Positions 55,177 to 63,238 of a stretch of DNA of 64,000 bases are shown piece by piece. The translations under genes and the position numbers were made by a program. The notes under the pieces are model-generated. The model saw only the letters and a program-made list of their open reading frames with translations. It was not told the origin of the DNA and searched no databases. Each line of letters begins with the position of its first letter. The stretch's first letter is position 1. This DNA is from Cellvibrio mixtus subsp. mixtus J3-8 (GTDB lineage: Bacteria; Pseudomonadota; Gammaproteobacteria; Pseudomonadales; Cellvibrionaceae), in assembly GCF_000766945.1 (NCBI RefSeq), contig NZ_KN266211.1, positions 65,352 to 129,351 of the forward strand. The letters are read 5' to 3'.

Positions 55177-56076
55177 ATGAGAGAGTTTCGACTACGCGTA
55201 CTGGGTTGCGCATTTTTATCCGCACTGGTTGCATCACCTGTTGCACTGGCGCAAACCAGGGATTACGTGACCGACAACGTTTTCACCCAGGGGGTGGAAG
55301 GCCCGGCGGTGGATGTGCAGGGTAATTTATACGCGGTAAATTTTGCTGAGGAGGGCACTATTGGTATTGTCGATAAAAAAGATAATGCGCAACTGTTTGT
55401 GAAATTACCGCAAGGCAGCACTGGCAATGGCATTCGTTTTGATCGCAACGGCACTATGTATGTCGCTGATTATTCGGCGCACAACGTACTAAAGATTGAT
55501 CCAAAAACCAAAGCGATCAGTGTGCATGCACACAGCGATAAAATGAACCAGCCTAACGATATTGCGATTGCCAAATCCGGCATTATTTACGCAAGTGATC
55601 CCAAATGGGCAGATAATACCGGCAACCTGTGGAAAGTCGCTGTTGATGGCTCGGTCACATTGCTGGAAGCCAATATGGGCACCACGAATGGTGTTGAAGT
55701 CAGTGCTGATGAAAAACATTTGTACGTGAATGAAAGTGTGCAACGCAAAGTCTGGAAATACGATATCGATAAAAAAACTGGCGATGTAAAAAACAAGCGC
55801 TTGTTAATCGAATTTAAAGACCATGGGCTTGATGGTATGCGTAGCGATGCAGATGGCAATTTATATATCGCCCGCTACGCTGCCGGTGAAGTAGCGGTAG
55901 TTTCTTCCGAGGGAACATTGCTCCAGCGTATTAAATTAAAAGGCCAAAAGCCAACCAACGTTGCCTTTGGTGGTGAGGATGGTAAAACCGTGTATGTAAC
56001 CCTGCAAGACCGCGGCGCGATTGAAACTTTCCGCAGTGAGTTACCCGGGCGTGAGTGGTTGTTGCAAACGAAATAA
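55177..56076 (+). CDS. Exported SMP-30/gluconolactonase-like beta-propeller protein
   Basis: A 299-residue protein with a signal peptide (FLSALVASPVALAQ, cleaved near residue 26) and a six-bladed propeller of the SMP-30/gluconolactonase/LRE type. Repeats include GPAVDVQGNLYAVNFAEEG, GIRFDRNGTMYVADYSAHN, QPNDIAIAKSGIIYASDPKW and GMRSDADGNLYIARYAAGE. Asn/Asp/Glu residues in these are the usual metal ligands. GAGG lies before the ATG. A periplasmic lactonase role is plausible, but the substrate is unknown. Confidence 0.87.
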   Translation: MREFRLRVLGCAFLSALVASPVALAQTRDYVTDNVFTQGVEGPAVDVQGNLYAVNFAEEGTIGIVDKKDNAQLFVKLPQGSTGNGIRFDRNGTMYVADYSAHNVLKIDPKTKAISVHAHSDKMNQPNDIAIAKSGIIYASDPKWADNTGNLWKVAVDGSVTLLEANMGTTNGVEVSADEKHLYVNESVQRKVWKYDIDKKTGDVKNKRLLIEFKDHGLDGMRSDADGNLYIARYAAGEVAVVSSEGTLLQRIKLKGQKPTNVAFGGEDGKTVYVTLQDRGAIETFRSELPGREWLLQTK

Positions 56077-56152
56077 ATTGGATCGCAGAAAATAAAAAGC
56101 TTGTAGAGCCCGCAGTTATGCGGGCTACGTAAAATAATACCTGGGTGTTGAT

Positions 56153-56638
56153 TTATTTTTTTGCAGATAGTTGACCCCAGGTTTCCTGTGCATCGTAACT
56201 ATTTTTCTCCGGGCGAATACCCCGCCCCATGTGAATATCCATTAATACCACGGTATAACTTTCCTGGCGTTCGATATCCAGGTCCGGTGCTTGATGCGTT
56301 TGGGTTTTACAACCTAAAAGCCCGCAACGATGTGTGGTGATTGTTTCGGGTAATTGGGGCGAATTGCTTCCCTCATTGATTAAACGACGAGTTTCCTTGC
56401 TGACAATAAACCAATCGTAACCCGCATTCAGGGTTAGCTCGGCGGCGCGTTGCAATGCGTAATTGTGAGCGGTGGTGCGCTGGTTGCCGCGCGTTTTAAA
56501 TTGTACGCGGTAGCTGGTGCTATCCAGGGCAATTTCCTTATAGCCTGTTCCATCCGGTTTGGCAGCGCGATAACTGGATGTATTAGAAGCACAAGCTCCA
56601 AGTAAAAATACCAACCAACATAGCATTACATATTTCAT
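56153..56638 (-). CDS. CC0125/CC1285-type lipoprotein
   Basis: A 161-residue lipoprotein (lipobox LGAC, Cys16). The domain has YRVQFKTRGNQRTTAHNYAL and LQRAAELTLNAGYDWFIVS, the pattern of the CC0125/CC1285 lipoprotein family of unknown function. A CGLLGC pair may form a disulfide. The start is the ATG at 56638; the frame extends 42 bp upstream and would overlap the anti-sigma gene. It is third in the sigma/anti-sigma operon. Confidence 0.75.
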   Translation of the reverse strand: MKYVMLCWLVFLLGACASNTSSYRAAKPDGTGYKEIALDSTSYRVQFKTRGNQRTTAHNYALQRAAELTLNAGYDWFIVSKETRRLINEGSNSPQLPETITTHRCGLLGCKTQTHQAPDLDIERQESYTVVLMDIHMGRGIRPEKNSYDAQETWGQLSAKK

Positions 56639-56667
56639 TGGGATGCCCGCCCTTGTTGATATAAGTA

Positions 56668-57384
56668 TTAACGAGACCAATTGGAATTAATTGCCTGTTG
56701 TTCAGCAGAAAAATCAAAGGCTTCACTGTGCATCATTTCATCCAGCTTGCTATCCAGTAACGATCCACCGTTCGCGGTTTGATAATCACCCGTTGCAACA
56801 GTTTCCTGTTGCACACTCACAATCAGTTTCCATTGGCCGCTTTCGCGGCAGGCAATATTTTCACTGCTGTTGTCGTGCTGGATTAATTGGAATTGCCGGC
56901 AGTAATTATCATTGTTGTCAATAAATGTCAGGCGTGGTTTAACACGGCTATCATCGCCAAGGCGTTGTTCACTGCCGCTGCTGCTCTCTTCCAATATCTG
57001 CGCGATGGCATTCCATTGATTGGAATGTTGGTTATTGGCGGGTAACAGCTGGACCATACCAAACCCGATTACTAGCAATGTGCATGCAGCAATGGCGATA
57101 TTTTTTTGCACGCCTTGCTGCACTCTTTTCCAAAGCGGAAAAATAACAATGTTATTAGCCGCAGTCGCAGGATTTTGTGCAAGTAATTTTTGGATTGATT
57201 CCGGCAGGGCGCGTTCATCAATGCGCGCATAATGGCTTGCGATTTGTTCATCCACCATTGCCAGTTCTGCCAAACGGTTGGCAAGGCTTTCGTCCACCAT
57301 TAATTGCTGGCGAACCAATTCCATCTCCTGTTCGGGCAATTCGGCATCCAGAAAGGCGGAGAGTTGTTCATCAGAAATGGTCAT
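56668..57384 (-). CDS. Anti-sigma factor
   Basis: A 238-residue bitopic protein. The cytoplasmic N-terminus (ISDEQLSAFLDAELPEQEME) has the form of anti-sigma domains that clamp ECF sigma factors; no zinc HxxxCxxC motif is present. One membrane segment (NIAIAACTLLVIGFGMVQLLP, about residues 95-115) is followed by a periplasmic domain. It starts 20 bp after the sigma gene. It should hold the sigma factor inactive until an envelope signal arrives. Confidence 0.85.
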   Translation of the reverse strand: MTISDEQLSAFLDAELPEQEMELVRQQLMVDESLANRLAELAMVDEQIASHYARIDERALPESIQKLLAQNPATAANNIVIFPLWKRVQQGVQKNIAIAACTLLVIGFGMVQLLPANNQHSNQWNAIAQILEESSSGSEQRLGDDSRVKPRLTFIDNNDNYCRQFQLIQHDNSSENIACRESGQWKLIVSVQQETVATGDYQTANGGSLLDSKLDEMMHSEAFDFSAEQQAINSNWSR

Positions 57385-57404
57385 TACTGCTTCCTCGTAT
57401 GCTT

Positions 57405-57911
57405 TCAGATATTTGCCGGGCCAGAGGCAGGGTTTAAAAAATTTATCAACGAGATACGTGCACGCGCGAGGCGACTCATAACAGTACCGGCAGGAATGCC
57501 AAGAGTTTCTGCAACCTCTTTATATGACATGCCTTGCACTGCAACCAGCGCCATAATTGAACGTTGCTCGTCGGATAACTGGTCCATCGCCGCATCGACT
57601 TGGGCCAGGGTAATTTGATCGTGAATTGCCTGTTCGCCATCCACGGCGGGTTCTTCGGTTTCATCCAGTGAATACACATTTTTTTGCCGCACCTTGCGTG
57701 CGCGATATTCATCGATCCACAAATTGCGGCAGACACGAAAAGCCCATTTGACCAGCTCCACATCAGCGGGAACATCGCGGCTGAGCAATCGCTCAAGGGT
57801 GTTTTGGAGCAAATCATCGGCGTCTGCAGCCGAGCCGGTGAGCGAATATGCGAAGCGGCGCAGCATAGGGGCGATACGGGGCAGTTCTTGTTGGAGTTCA
57901 TGTTGTTTCAT
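57405..57911 (-). CDS. ECF-type RNA polymerase sigma factor
   Basis: A 168-residue sigma-70 family factor. Region 2 contains GSAADADDLLQNTLERLL and VKWAFRVCRNLWIDEYRARK. Region 4 contains QRSIMALVAVQGMSYKEVAE and LGIPAGTVMSRLARARISL, a helix-turn-helix for the -35 element. Upstream of the anti-sigma gene, as usual. Its target promoters probably include its own and those of the adjacent subtilase, barrel and repeat-protein genes, by inference only. Confidence 0.92.
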   Translation of the reverse strand: MKQHELQQELPRIAPMLRRFAYSLTGSAADADDLLQNTLERLLSRDVPADVELVKWAFRVCRNLWIDEYRARKVRQKNVYSLDETEEPAVDGEQAIHDQITLAQVDAAMDQLSDEQRSIMALVAVQGMSYKEVAETLGIPAGTVMSRLARARISLINFLNPASGPANI

Positions 57912-58095
57912 GGAAGTACTTTAACCCGTTTTTTGGTCATCTATAGAAAAGCGCATATCCAGTAGACGGACCAGCGTTAATTTTATTCCAGGCCAATAAA
58001 ATTTTTTTCGTGGAATTTTCAGTCCTGTTAAACGTTTCTAATGAATATGTGGTTATTTTTGTGTTTAATTCCATTATCCAAACCGGGTGTACCCT

Positions 58096-59532
58096 ATGAA
58101 ACCGCCATATCTCTATTGCTTGCTCCTCGCCTGCCTGTGCCATAGTGCTAATGCGCAATTGCTGGATCGGCTCGGCAATCAGGTAGATGGTGTTACCCGC
58201 GAACAGGAGCAAGTAACGGGCGATGTGCAGGAACAGGTTCGCCGGGCCGCCGAAGATGAATTATCCACACGACGGTTATTGGATAATACGTTAGATCATC
58301 CGGTCATCAACCCTCTCACCGATGTGCTTACGCAAACAACAGAGGAAGTCACCCGGACAACGACGGAAATAACCCGAGCCGCCAATAATATTGTGGGTAA
58401 TGCTATGGCTGCAGTTTTACCCATTCTGAATCGCGATGGCCGCACGGCGTTTGTAGAAGTACAGGTTGAAGATAATTGGCGCGCAGTGGAGCGCGAATGG
58501 TTGATATTGCTTGATCAATCCGGATTAAAAGCCCTGGCGGCATTGGATGCAGAAATAATTGAGCAAACACAATTTGCTGAATTGGGAATGCAGTTAGTGC
58601 GCTTTCGTGTGCCTGCCACACTGGATTCATCGGCAGCGTTAAAAAAATATTTACCGCCGCATTTACACGAGCAACTGGACCGCAATCATATTTACAATCC
58701 ACAAAAAGATATTTCCCGAAAAGATATTCCGCATACCCCTTCCCAGGCTGCATTCTGCAATCACGCCGTGAGGGTCGGGATGATCGATACGGCCATTAAT
58801 CTCCAACATCCGGCATTTGCGCAACGCGATATCGATATCAAGGATTTCGCTGGGGAAGAATTTGATGCGCCGCGCGCGCACGGTACCGCAGTGGCAGGTG
58901 TATTGGTGGGGCGTGGCGAACAATTAACGCCTTTATTGCCTGCGGCGCATTTGTTCGCTGCGTCCGTTTTTTATCCACGCAGCGAGTATGCGCAGGGCGC
59001 AACCATGGTTAATCTGGTGCGCGCATTAAATTGGTTATTGGAAAAAAATGTGCAGGTTATCAATATGAGCTTGGCTGGGCCGGAAAATAAAATCCTTGCG
59101 CTGGCGATTCAAAAAACTATTCAAACGGGCACTGTTATTGTTGCCGCAGCGGGCAATGAAGGCCCTGCTGCACCACCAGCTTACCCCGCAGCGTATACTG
59201 ATGTTATCGCCGTGACCGCAGTGGATAAAAACCAGCGCATATATCGCTGGGCCAATCGCGGTGATTACATTGATTTTGCTGCATTGGGAGTTGCGGTATT
59301 TACCGCGCGCAGCAGCGGTGACTTTGGCAATGAAACCGGAACATCCATGGCTGCACCACTGGTTACGGCGGCAGCTGCGTGTATTGTTGCAACAGCAAAC
59401 GCTTCTGCAATAAATCCTTCTTTAATAAATTTTTCTACCATCATTGGCGAACAATTAAAGAAAAATGCGCTTGATTTGGGTGTAGCAGGCCGTGACCCGG
59501 TATTTGGTGATGGCTTGTTGAATCGTCCTTGA
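58096..59532 (+). CDS. Exported subtilisin-like serine protease (S8)
   Basis: A 478-residue protein with a signal peptide (LLLACLCHSANAQ). An unusual N-terminal domain (about 20-215) is rich in Thr/Glu/Arg and helical repeats (TQTTEEVTRTTTEITRAANN). The S8 catalytic domain has Asp231 in GMIDTAINLQHP, His262 in HGTAVAGVLVG, the oxyanion Asn in AAAGNEGP and Ser417 in GTSMAAPLVTAAA. The ATG at 58096 is preferred over the in-frame GTG nine bases upstream. It is divergent from the ECF sigma gene and may be under its control. Confidence 0.9.
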   Translation: MKPPYLYCLLLACLCHSANAQLLDRLGNQVDGVTREQEQVTGDVQEQVRRAAEDELSTRRLLDNTLDHPVINPLTDVLTQTTEEVTRTTTEITRAANNIVGNAMAAVLPILNRDGRTAFVEVQVEDNWRAVEREWLILLDQSGLKALAALDAEIIEQTQFAELGMQLVRFRVPATLDSSAALKKYLPPHLHEQLDRNHIYNPQKDISRKDIPHTPSQAAFCNHAVRVGMIDTAINLQHPAFAQRDIDIKDFAGEEFDAPRAHGTAVAGVLVGRGEQLTPLLPAAHLFAASVFYPRSEYAQGATMVNLVRALNWLLEKNVQVINMSLAGPENKILALAIQKTIQTGTVIVAAAGNEGPAAPPAYPAAYTDVIAVTAVDKNQRIYRWANRGDYIDFAALGVAVFTARSSGDFGNETGTSMAAPLVTAAAACIVATANASAINPSLINFSTIIGEQLKKNALDLGVAGRDPVFGDGLLNRP

Positions 59533-59557
59533 TTGGTGCACGAGATTTTGTATTTTT

Positions 59558-60478
59558 TTAAAAATTTGCCTTCAGCATTAATGAACTGACGGTTTCTGCA
59601 TAATTTGCAGAATCCAGGTTTGAATCGTAATTGCCGCGCTCCAGTTTTGCCGCCACGTTTAACCATGGAGTTGCTTCCACTTGCCATTCTGCTGTTGCAA
59701 CACGACGTTTATCGTTGCGCTTTGCTTCCAGTGCAGGCGTTTCTTTGGAATAATCGCGCTGGTCATAACGTAAACCAAATTGCAGGCGATTCTTTTTATT
59801 CCAGAGGTGGAATTGATGGTTTACATTTGTGCGGATGTTGATTCCGTCATAATCAAATTCGTTAGCCACTGCGTTTTCTCTTTCGTTACTGACTCCCAGG
59901 GTAAAAAAAGTTTTTCCCTGATTGTAAAAGAAAAAGGCATCGCCCGATATACTCCGATTATCGGCATTGCGTGCGCTGCTGGCAGGAAAGTCCTTATCCT
60001 GATCATTAATTGCTGCGCGCAGAAAAATCTTCTGGTTAATCAAACGTGAAATGTACAGGCTTCGCTGTTGCAAGGTCAGGAAGTCATTATCATCCAGTTT
60101 GGCATCGGCGTAGTGATAACTTGCCCCTGCTGTTAGCTGCGCAAAATCATAACTGGCATCTATAAATACCTGTTTTATTGCCAGATCGAATTCGCTGTAT
60201 TCCTGGTATGTTTTGCTGCTATAGCTCAGGCCCCCTTTTAATTTTGCCTTGTCGGTTACCTGCCACTGGCTGTTCAGGCGTGCATTGGCCAATGCTGACC
60301 AATCTCCTTCTGAAGAGTTTCGATCCAATTCAATGACTGATAAATTCGAGTCATACTCTGTACCGGCTTCCAGTTCGAATTTTGTTGTCGGCGGTGCTGC
60401 AATACTGTCATTGATAAGTGCTGTAATACTTGCAAGCAAGGCGATGTAAATATTTTTTGTTACGCTGTTGTTGTTCAT
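59558..60478 (-). CDS. Outer-membrane beta-barrel protein
   Basis: A 306-residue protein with a signal peptide (LINDSIAAPP) and alternating amphipathic strands from the start of the mature chain (FELEAGTEYDSNLSVIELD) to a final aromatic (SLMLKANF), the outer-membrane insertion signature. Strands such as RLQFGLRYDQRDYS and LNVAAKLERGNYDSN fit a 14-16-strand barrel. No plug domain is visible. Between the subtilase and the repeat protein gene, on the opposite strand to the former; it may be a secretion pore or anchor. Confidence 0.82.
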   Translation of the reverse strand: MNNNSVTKNIYIALLASITALINDSIAAPPTTKFELEAGTEYDSNLSVIELDRNSSEGDWSALANARLNSQWQVTDKAKLKGGLSYSSKTYQEYSEFDLAIKQVFIDASYDFAQLTAGASYHYADAKLDDNDFLTLQQRSLYISRLINQKIFLRAAINDQDKDFPASSARNADNRSISGDAFFFYNQGKTFFTLGVSNERENAVANEFDYDGINIRTNVNHQFHLWNKKNRLQFGLRYDQRDYSKETPALEAKRNDKRRVATAEWQVEATPWLNVAAKLERGNYDSNLDSANYAETVSSLMLKANF

Positions 60479-60562
60479 GATTTTTCTCCCGTTAGTCCGG
60501 TTTTTCTTCCGTCACCGAAATTAAAATCGGCGCCGTAGCGCCGATAGTGTTGAAACTATTTT

Positions 60563-61315
60563 TTAATTGCTTAAATTCAAGGTGTCGTTAAGGGCGGTGG
60601 TTATGCTGCTATCCACTGCGCTATTGATAGTGGAGCTGATTGTAGAGTTAACGGTTGAATTGATGGTGTCTTCAACATTGGTTTGGATGCTACTGTTAAT
60701 CGTATTATTGATTGTATTGTTAATTGATCCTTCTACAACACTACCGACTAATTGATTAACAGAGCCTTGCAAAGCCTTATCGATCTCCAGTGTAGAAACA
60801 GCACTGATTTCCTGGCTTGCCAGCGCATTCACTTGTGTGCCGACAGCAGCAAGGCTTTGTTGCACCTGGCCATTTGCGCTATTTACGCGATTCAATGACG
60901 CAACCAGGTTTTGATTGGTTGCAGCGGATATATCTTCACCCACCTGCACCCCCTGGTTTTGCAATACATTTTTTTGTGTATCGACAGCAGCAATTGTTTT
61001 GTTCGTATTTATTGCGGCTTCGCCCCGTGCATTAATTGCTGTTGATGCCGTGGTTGCTGAGGCGCTGTCCGTGCTGTCATTGGCTTGCGAACCTTCTTCA
61101 GTGGCAGATGTGTTTGGTGGTGTTTGTGCTAGTGCGGTTTGTTGTACTGCCACGCTTGGCAATAAGCCAACGCTTTGGGTATTTTCCGAAGTATTGTTTT
61201 GCGTTGTGATAGTTGCTTGAATGTTGGTATCAGCATTAGTGGCTACTGAAATATTGGCGGCCCAGCTGCTGTTGGTTAAGGTAGCAATCGTAAAAAATAG
61301 AATAGTTTTTTTCAT
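60563..61315 (-). CDS. Secreted low-complexity protein with tetrapeptide repeats
   Basis: A 250-residue protein with a signal peptide (ATLTNSSWAANI). Residues 22-178 are Ala/Thr/Asn/Gln-rich. Residues 179-246 are 17 consecutive tetrapeptides each ending in Ile, Val or Leu, for example NNTI, NSSI, EDTI, NSTV, SSTI. The protein has no cysteine. It lies 84 bp upstream of the barrel gene on the same strand, so co-transcription is likely. A surface fibre, adhesin or amyloid-like structural protein is inferred; no family recognised. Confidence 0.75.
   Translation of the reverse strand: MKKTILFFTIATLTNSSWAANISVATNADTNIQATITTQNNTSENTQSVGLLPSVAVQQTALAQTPPNTSATEEGSQANDSTDSASATTASTAINARGEAAINTNKTIAAVDTQKNVLQNQGVQVGEDISAATNQNLVASLNRVNSANGQVQQSLAAVGTQVNALASQEISAVSTLEIDKALQGSVNQLVGSVVEGSINNTINNTINSSIQTNVEDTINSTVNSTISSTINSAVDSSITTALNDTLNLSN
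60578..60781 (-). repeat. 17 tandem four-residue units in the secreted protein
   Basis: Codons for residues 179-246. The fourth residue of every unit is Leu, Val or Ile without exception, and the other three are mainly Asn, Ser, Thr. The DNA units of 12 bp vary, so the pattern is held at the protein level. Confidence 0.9.
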
Positions 61316-61454
61316 GATGTAATCCTCTTGGTTTTGGATGTTGCAAACCGGAATTTCCGGTATGTATCCTGTTAACGCATGAGGACTTATTTTTATTCCC
61401 CGAAATATTATATTTTTTGGAAAATAGAAAACGCGGGGAAATAGAATAATAAAA

Positions 61455-61483
61455 AGGCCACTGCAATTCCTTCACAGTGGCCT
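61455..61483 (-). terminator. Terminator of the PA2169-type gene
   Basis: AGGCCACTG (61455-61463) and CAGTGGCCT (61475-61483) form a perfect stem. On the minus strand it is followed by TTTTATTATT. It lies 30 bp after the stop codon. Confidence 0.88.
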
Positions 61484-61512
61484 CATGAATCGAGAGTGTT
61501 ACTAAAATTCCT

Positions 61513-61950
61513 TTAAGCCACGTTGCGTTTCAATGAACGCATACGGTTATGGCACTCCTGCATGGAAATGAGGATGTAATTCAGCGCAATGGTGAAGTCC
61601 ACTGAAACAGCTTCGGCTTGCGCTTTCTTGACACACTCAAGGGTTCTATCTTCCAATTCTTCCAGCTGCACAATATAAGTCTTGGCTTTGTTGGATTTAA
61701 TTTTAGCAAGTAAATCTGTATAGGCCTGGTGTAAAGAACCACGCAAAGTTTGATCGTCTTCCACTTCACCTTCGCGTGCATAAAGCAACGGCTGCAGACG
61801 CACCAGCGCATTTTGACGAACGTCGATCATTTCCTGGAATACGGCTTCGTAGCCTGACCCGCTCAGTTCAACTTTTGCATCAGTGTAAAATTTAACACCG
61901 TCATTCAACACTTTAATTAGATCGCGAATTGCTGAAATTTCGTTAGTCAT
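61513..61950 (-). CDS. PA2169-family four-helix-bundle protein
   Basis: A 145-residue cytoplasmic protein of the PA2169/DUF2383 family, a ferritin-like four-helix bundle. Helices include IRDLIKVLNDGVKFYTDAK, RQNALVRLQPLLYAREGE and QLEELEDRTLECVKKAQAEA. The start is the ATG at 61950 after GGAGAACC; an upstream in-frame start is less well placed. It is monocistronic with its own terminator. Members are linked to stress and biofilm states; the biochemical role is unknown. Confidence 0.88.
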   Translation of the reverse strand: MTNEISAIRDLIKVLNDGVKFYTDAKVELSGSGYEAVFQEMIDVRQNALVRLQPLLYAREGEVEDDQTLRGSLHQAYTDLLAKIKSNKAKTYIVQLEELEDRTLECVKKAQAEAVSVDFTIALNYILISMQECHNRMRSLKRNVA

Positions 61951-63238
61951 GATGGTTCTCCATTTATGAATGGTATTCATGGATATGTTTTACATTACGA
62001 CACTTTTTCCGAAATATAAGTTCTGCAACAAAAAATTCGGAGCGTGCCTAAAAACATAAAATCATTTTGAAATGTGCAGTATTCATGCCAGCGGGAATTA
62101 GCTGCCAAATAATAATGAAATAGCGGTTTTATTAACGATTTTGTTGTAGGTGTTACAAATGATTAGAATTTTTCTAACTAAGTTTTTTTACAGCGGGAAT
62201 ATTAAATTTTATTTAAATATTAAAGGGTTTTTAAAGGAGTTATTTTAAAAAGTTAAAAGCCCTTTGGTGGCTACAGGGATTTTTTATTATTGTGTAGTGG
62301 CCAGTTTTTTAACAACCCGAATTTCCATGTCCTGCTGAAGTGCCGAGAATATCCAGGAAACGCTGGACTTCATTAATGTGGCTTTGTACCCGGGCGGGAT
62401 TATCGCCGCTACATTCGAGTGAGCCGTTAATGGTCCTGATAGTTTCACCAACCGTAACCATTATTAATGGAGTTGTGTGCGGGGCGATAACCGGCACCCG
62501 CTTATGTCATCCGTATTCAGAGGGCAATTTGCAAGGCAACAGGCGGGTTTTGTTCGACGAGCTCCGGATTAGCGTTTACCGGAGCACAGGGGCAGGTGGA
62601 GGGGTTGTTATCCCATCTTCCACGCTGTTCGCCTTTGGCAATTTCCGTTACATATACCAATCCGCCCATCGTAAGCGCCAGTGTTAAAACCTGCCGCCCC
62701 AGCCGCCGAAATTGCAATGTTCATAAACAGTGGCCGCCATTAGGCACCACTTCTTTTTGTAATCTCCAGTCCCGGTTTGGGGGTGCGGTTAACTGCAACT
62801 TATCCGGTAAAAACTCTTCCCTGGTTCGATTTTTTTCTCGTTGCCAGCTATTTTTGAGAAAAGCCTAAAGTCAAACCTCCGTGAAAATACAGTGTTTGCC
62901 GTTTGGCGCTTGATCTTTGCGCTACCTGGTTTGCGTTCTCGGGTTTGGATTGGGTGTGGAGTGCCTGGTTTTGGTGTGATCTTGATTCATCAAGGTTCGA
63001 TTTTCGCCATGAGGCGTTTTATCACCTGATTAAACCTTTATATAAACAGCCGTTTTTCTTTGGTTATAAGCATTCTGCGCAAAACTGGCGCATATATAGT
63101 TATTTTGGTGCGTGAAAAATTTTCACAATCTTCTGTTCAAATCGAATATTTCTGTAAATTATTTTCTTCTCATGGCGCATTTTTGATGGTAATCTTGCCA
63201 AAAGTGATCGTTTTTTCTGCTTTTGATGAGAAAAATGC
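61951..63238. other. Long gene-poor region
   Basis: About 1.29 kb without a convincing gene. The promoter of the PA2169-type gene should lie at its left end. Around 62222-62265 a long AT-rich imperfect stem (AAAGGGTTTTTAA with TTAAAAGCCCTTT) could form. Between 62309 and 62717 two short minus-strand frames have some coding character and may be a small or decayed gene. The right 350 bp are AT-rich and should contain the promoter of the PLP enzyme gene. Confidence 0.5.
62517..62717 (-). CDS. Doubtful small ORF (66 codons)
   Basis: A TTG-started frame with a basic N-terminus, a hydrophobic stretch (VLTLALTMGGLVYVTEIA) and a Pro/Cys-containing tail (NNPSTCPCAPVNANPEL). This could be a short membrane-anchored or exported peptide. 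No strong ribosome site was seen. A second frame of 62 codons (62309-62497) follows 20 bp downstream in another reading phase, so the pair could be the pieces of one broken gene. Confidence 0.2.
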   Translation of the reverse strand: MQFRRLGRQVLTLALTMGGLVYVTEIAKGEQRGRWDNNPSTCPCAPVNANPELVEQNPPVALQIAL

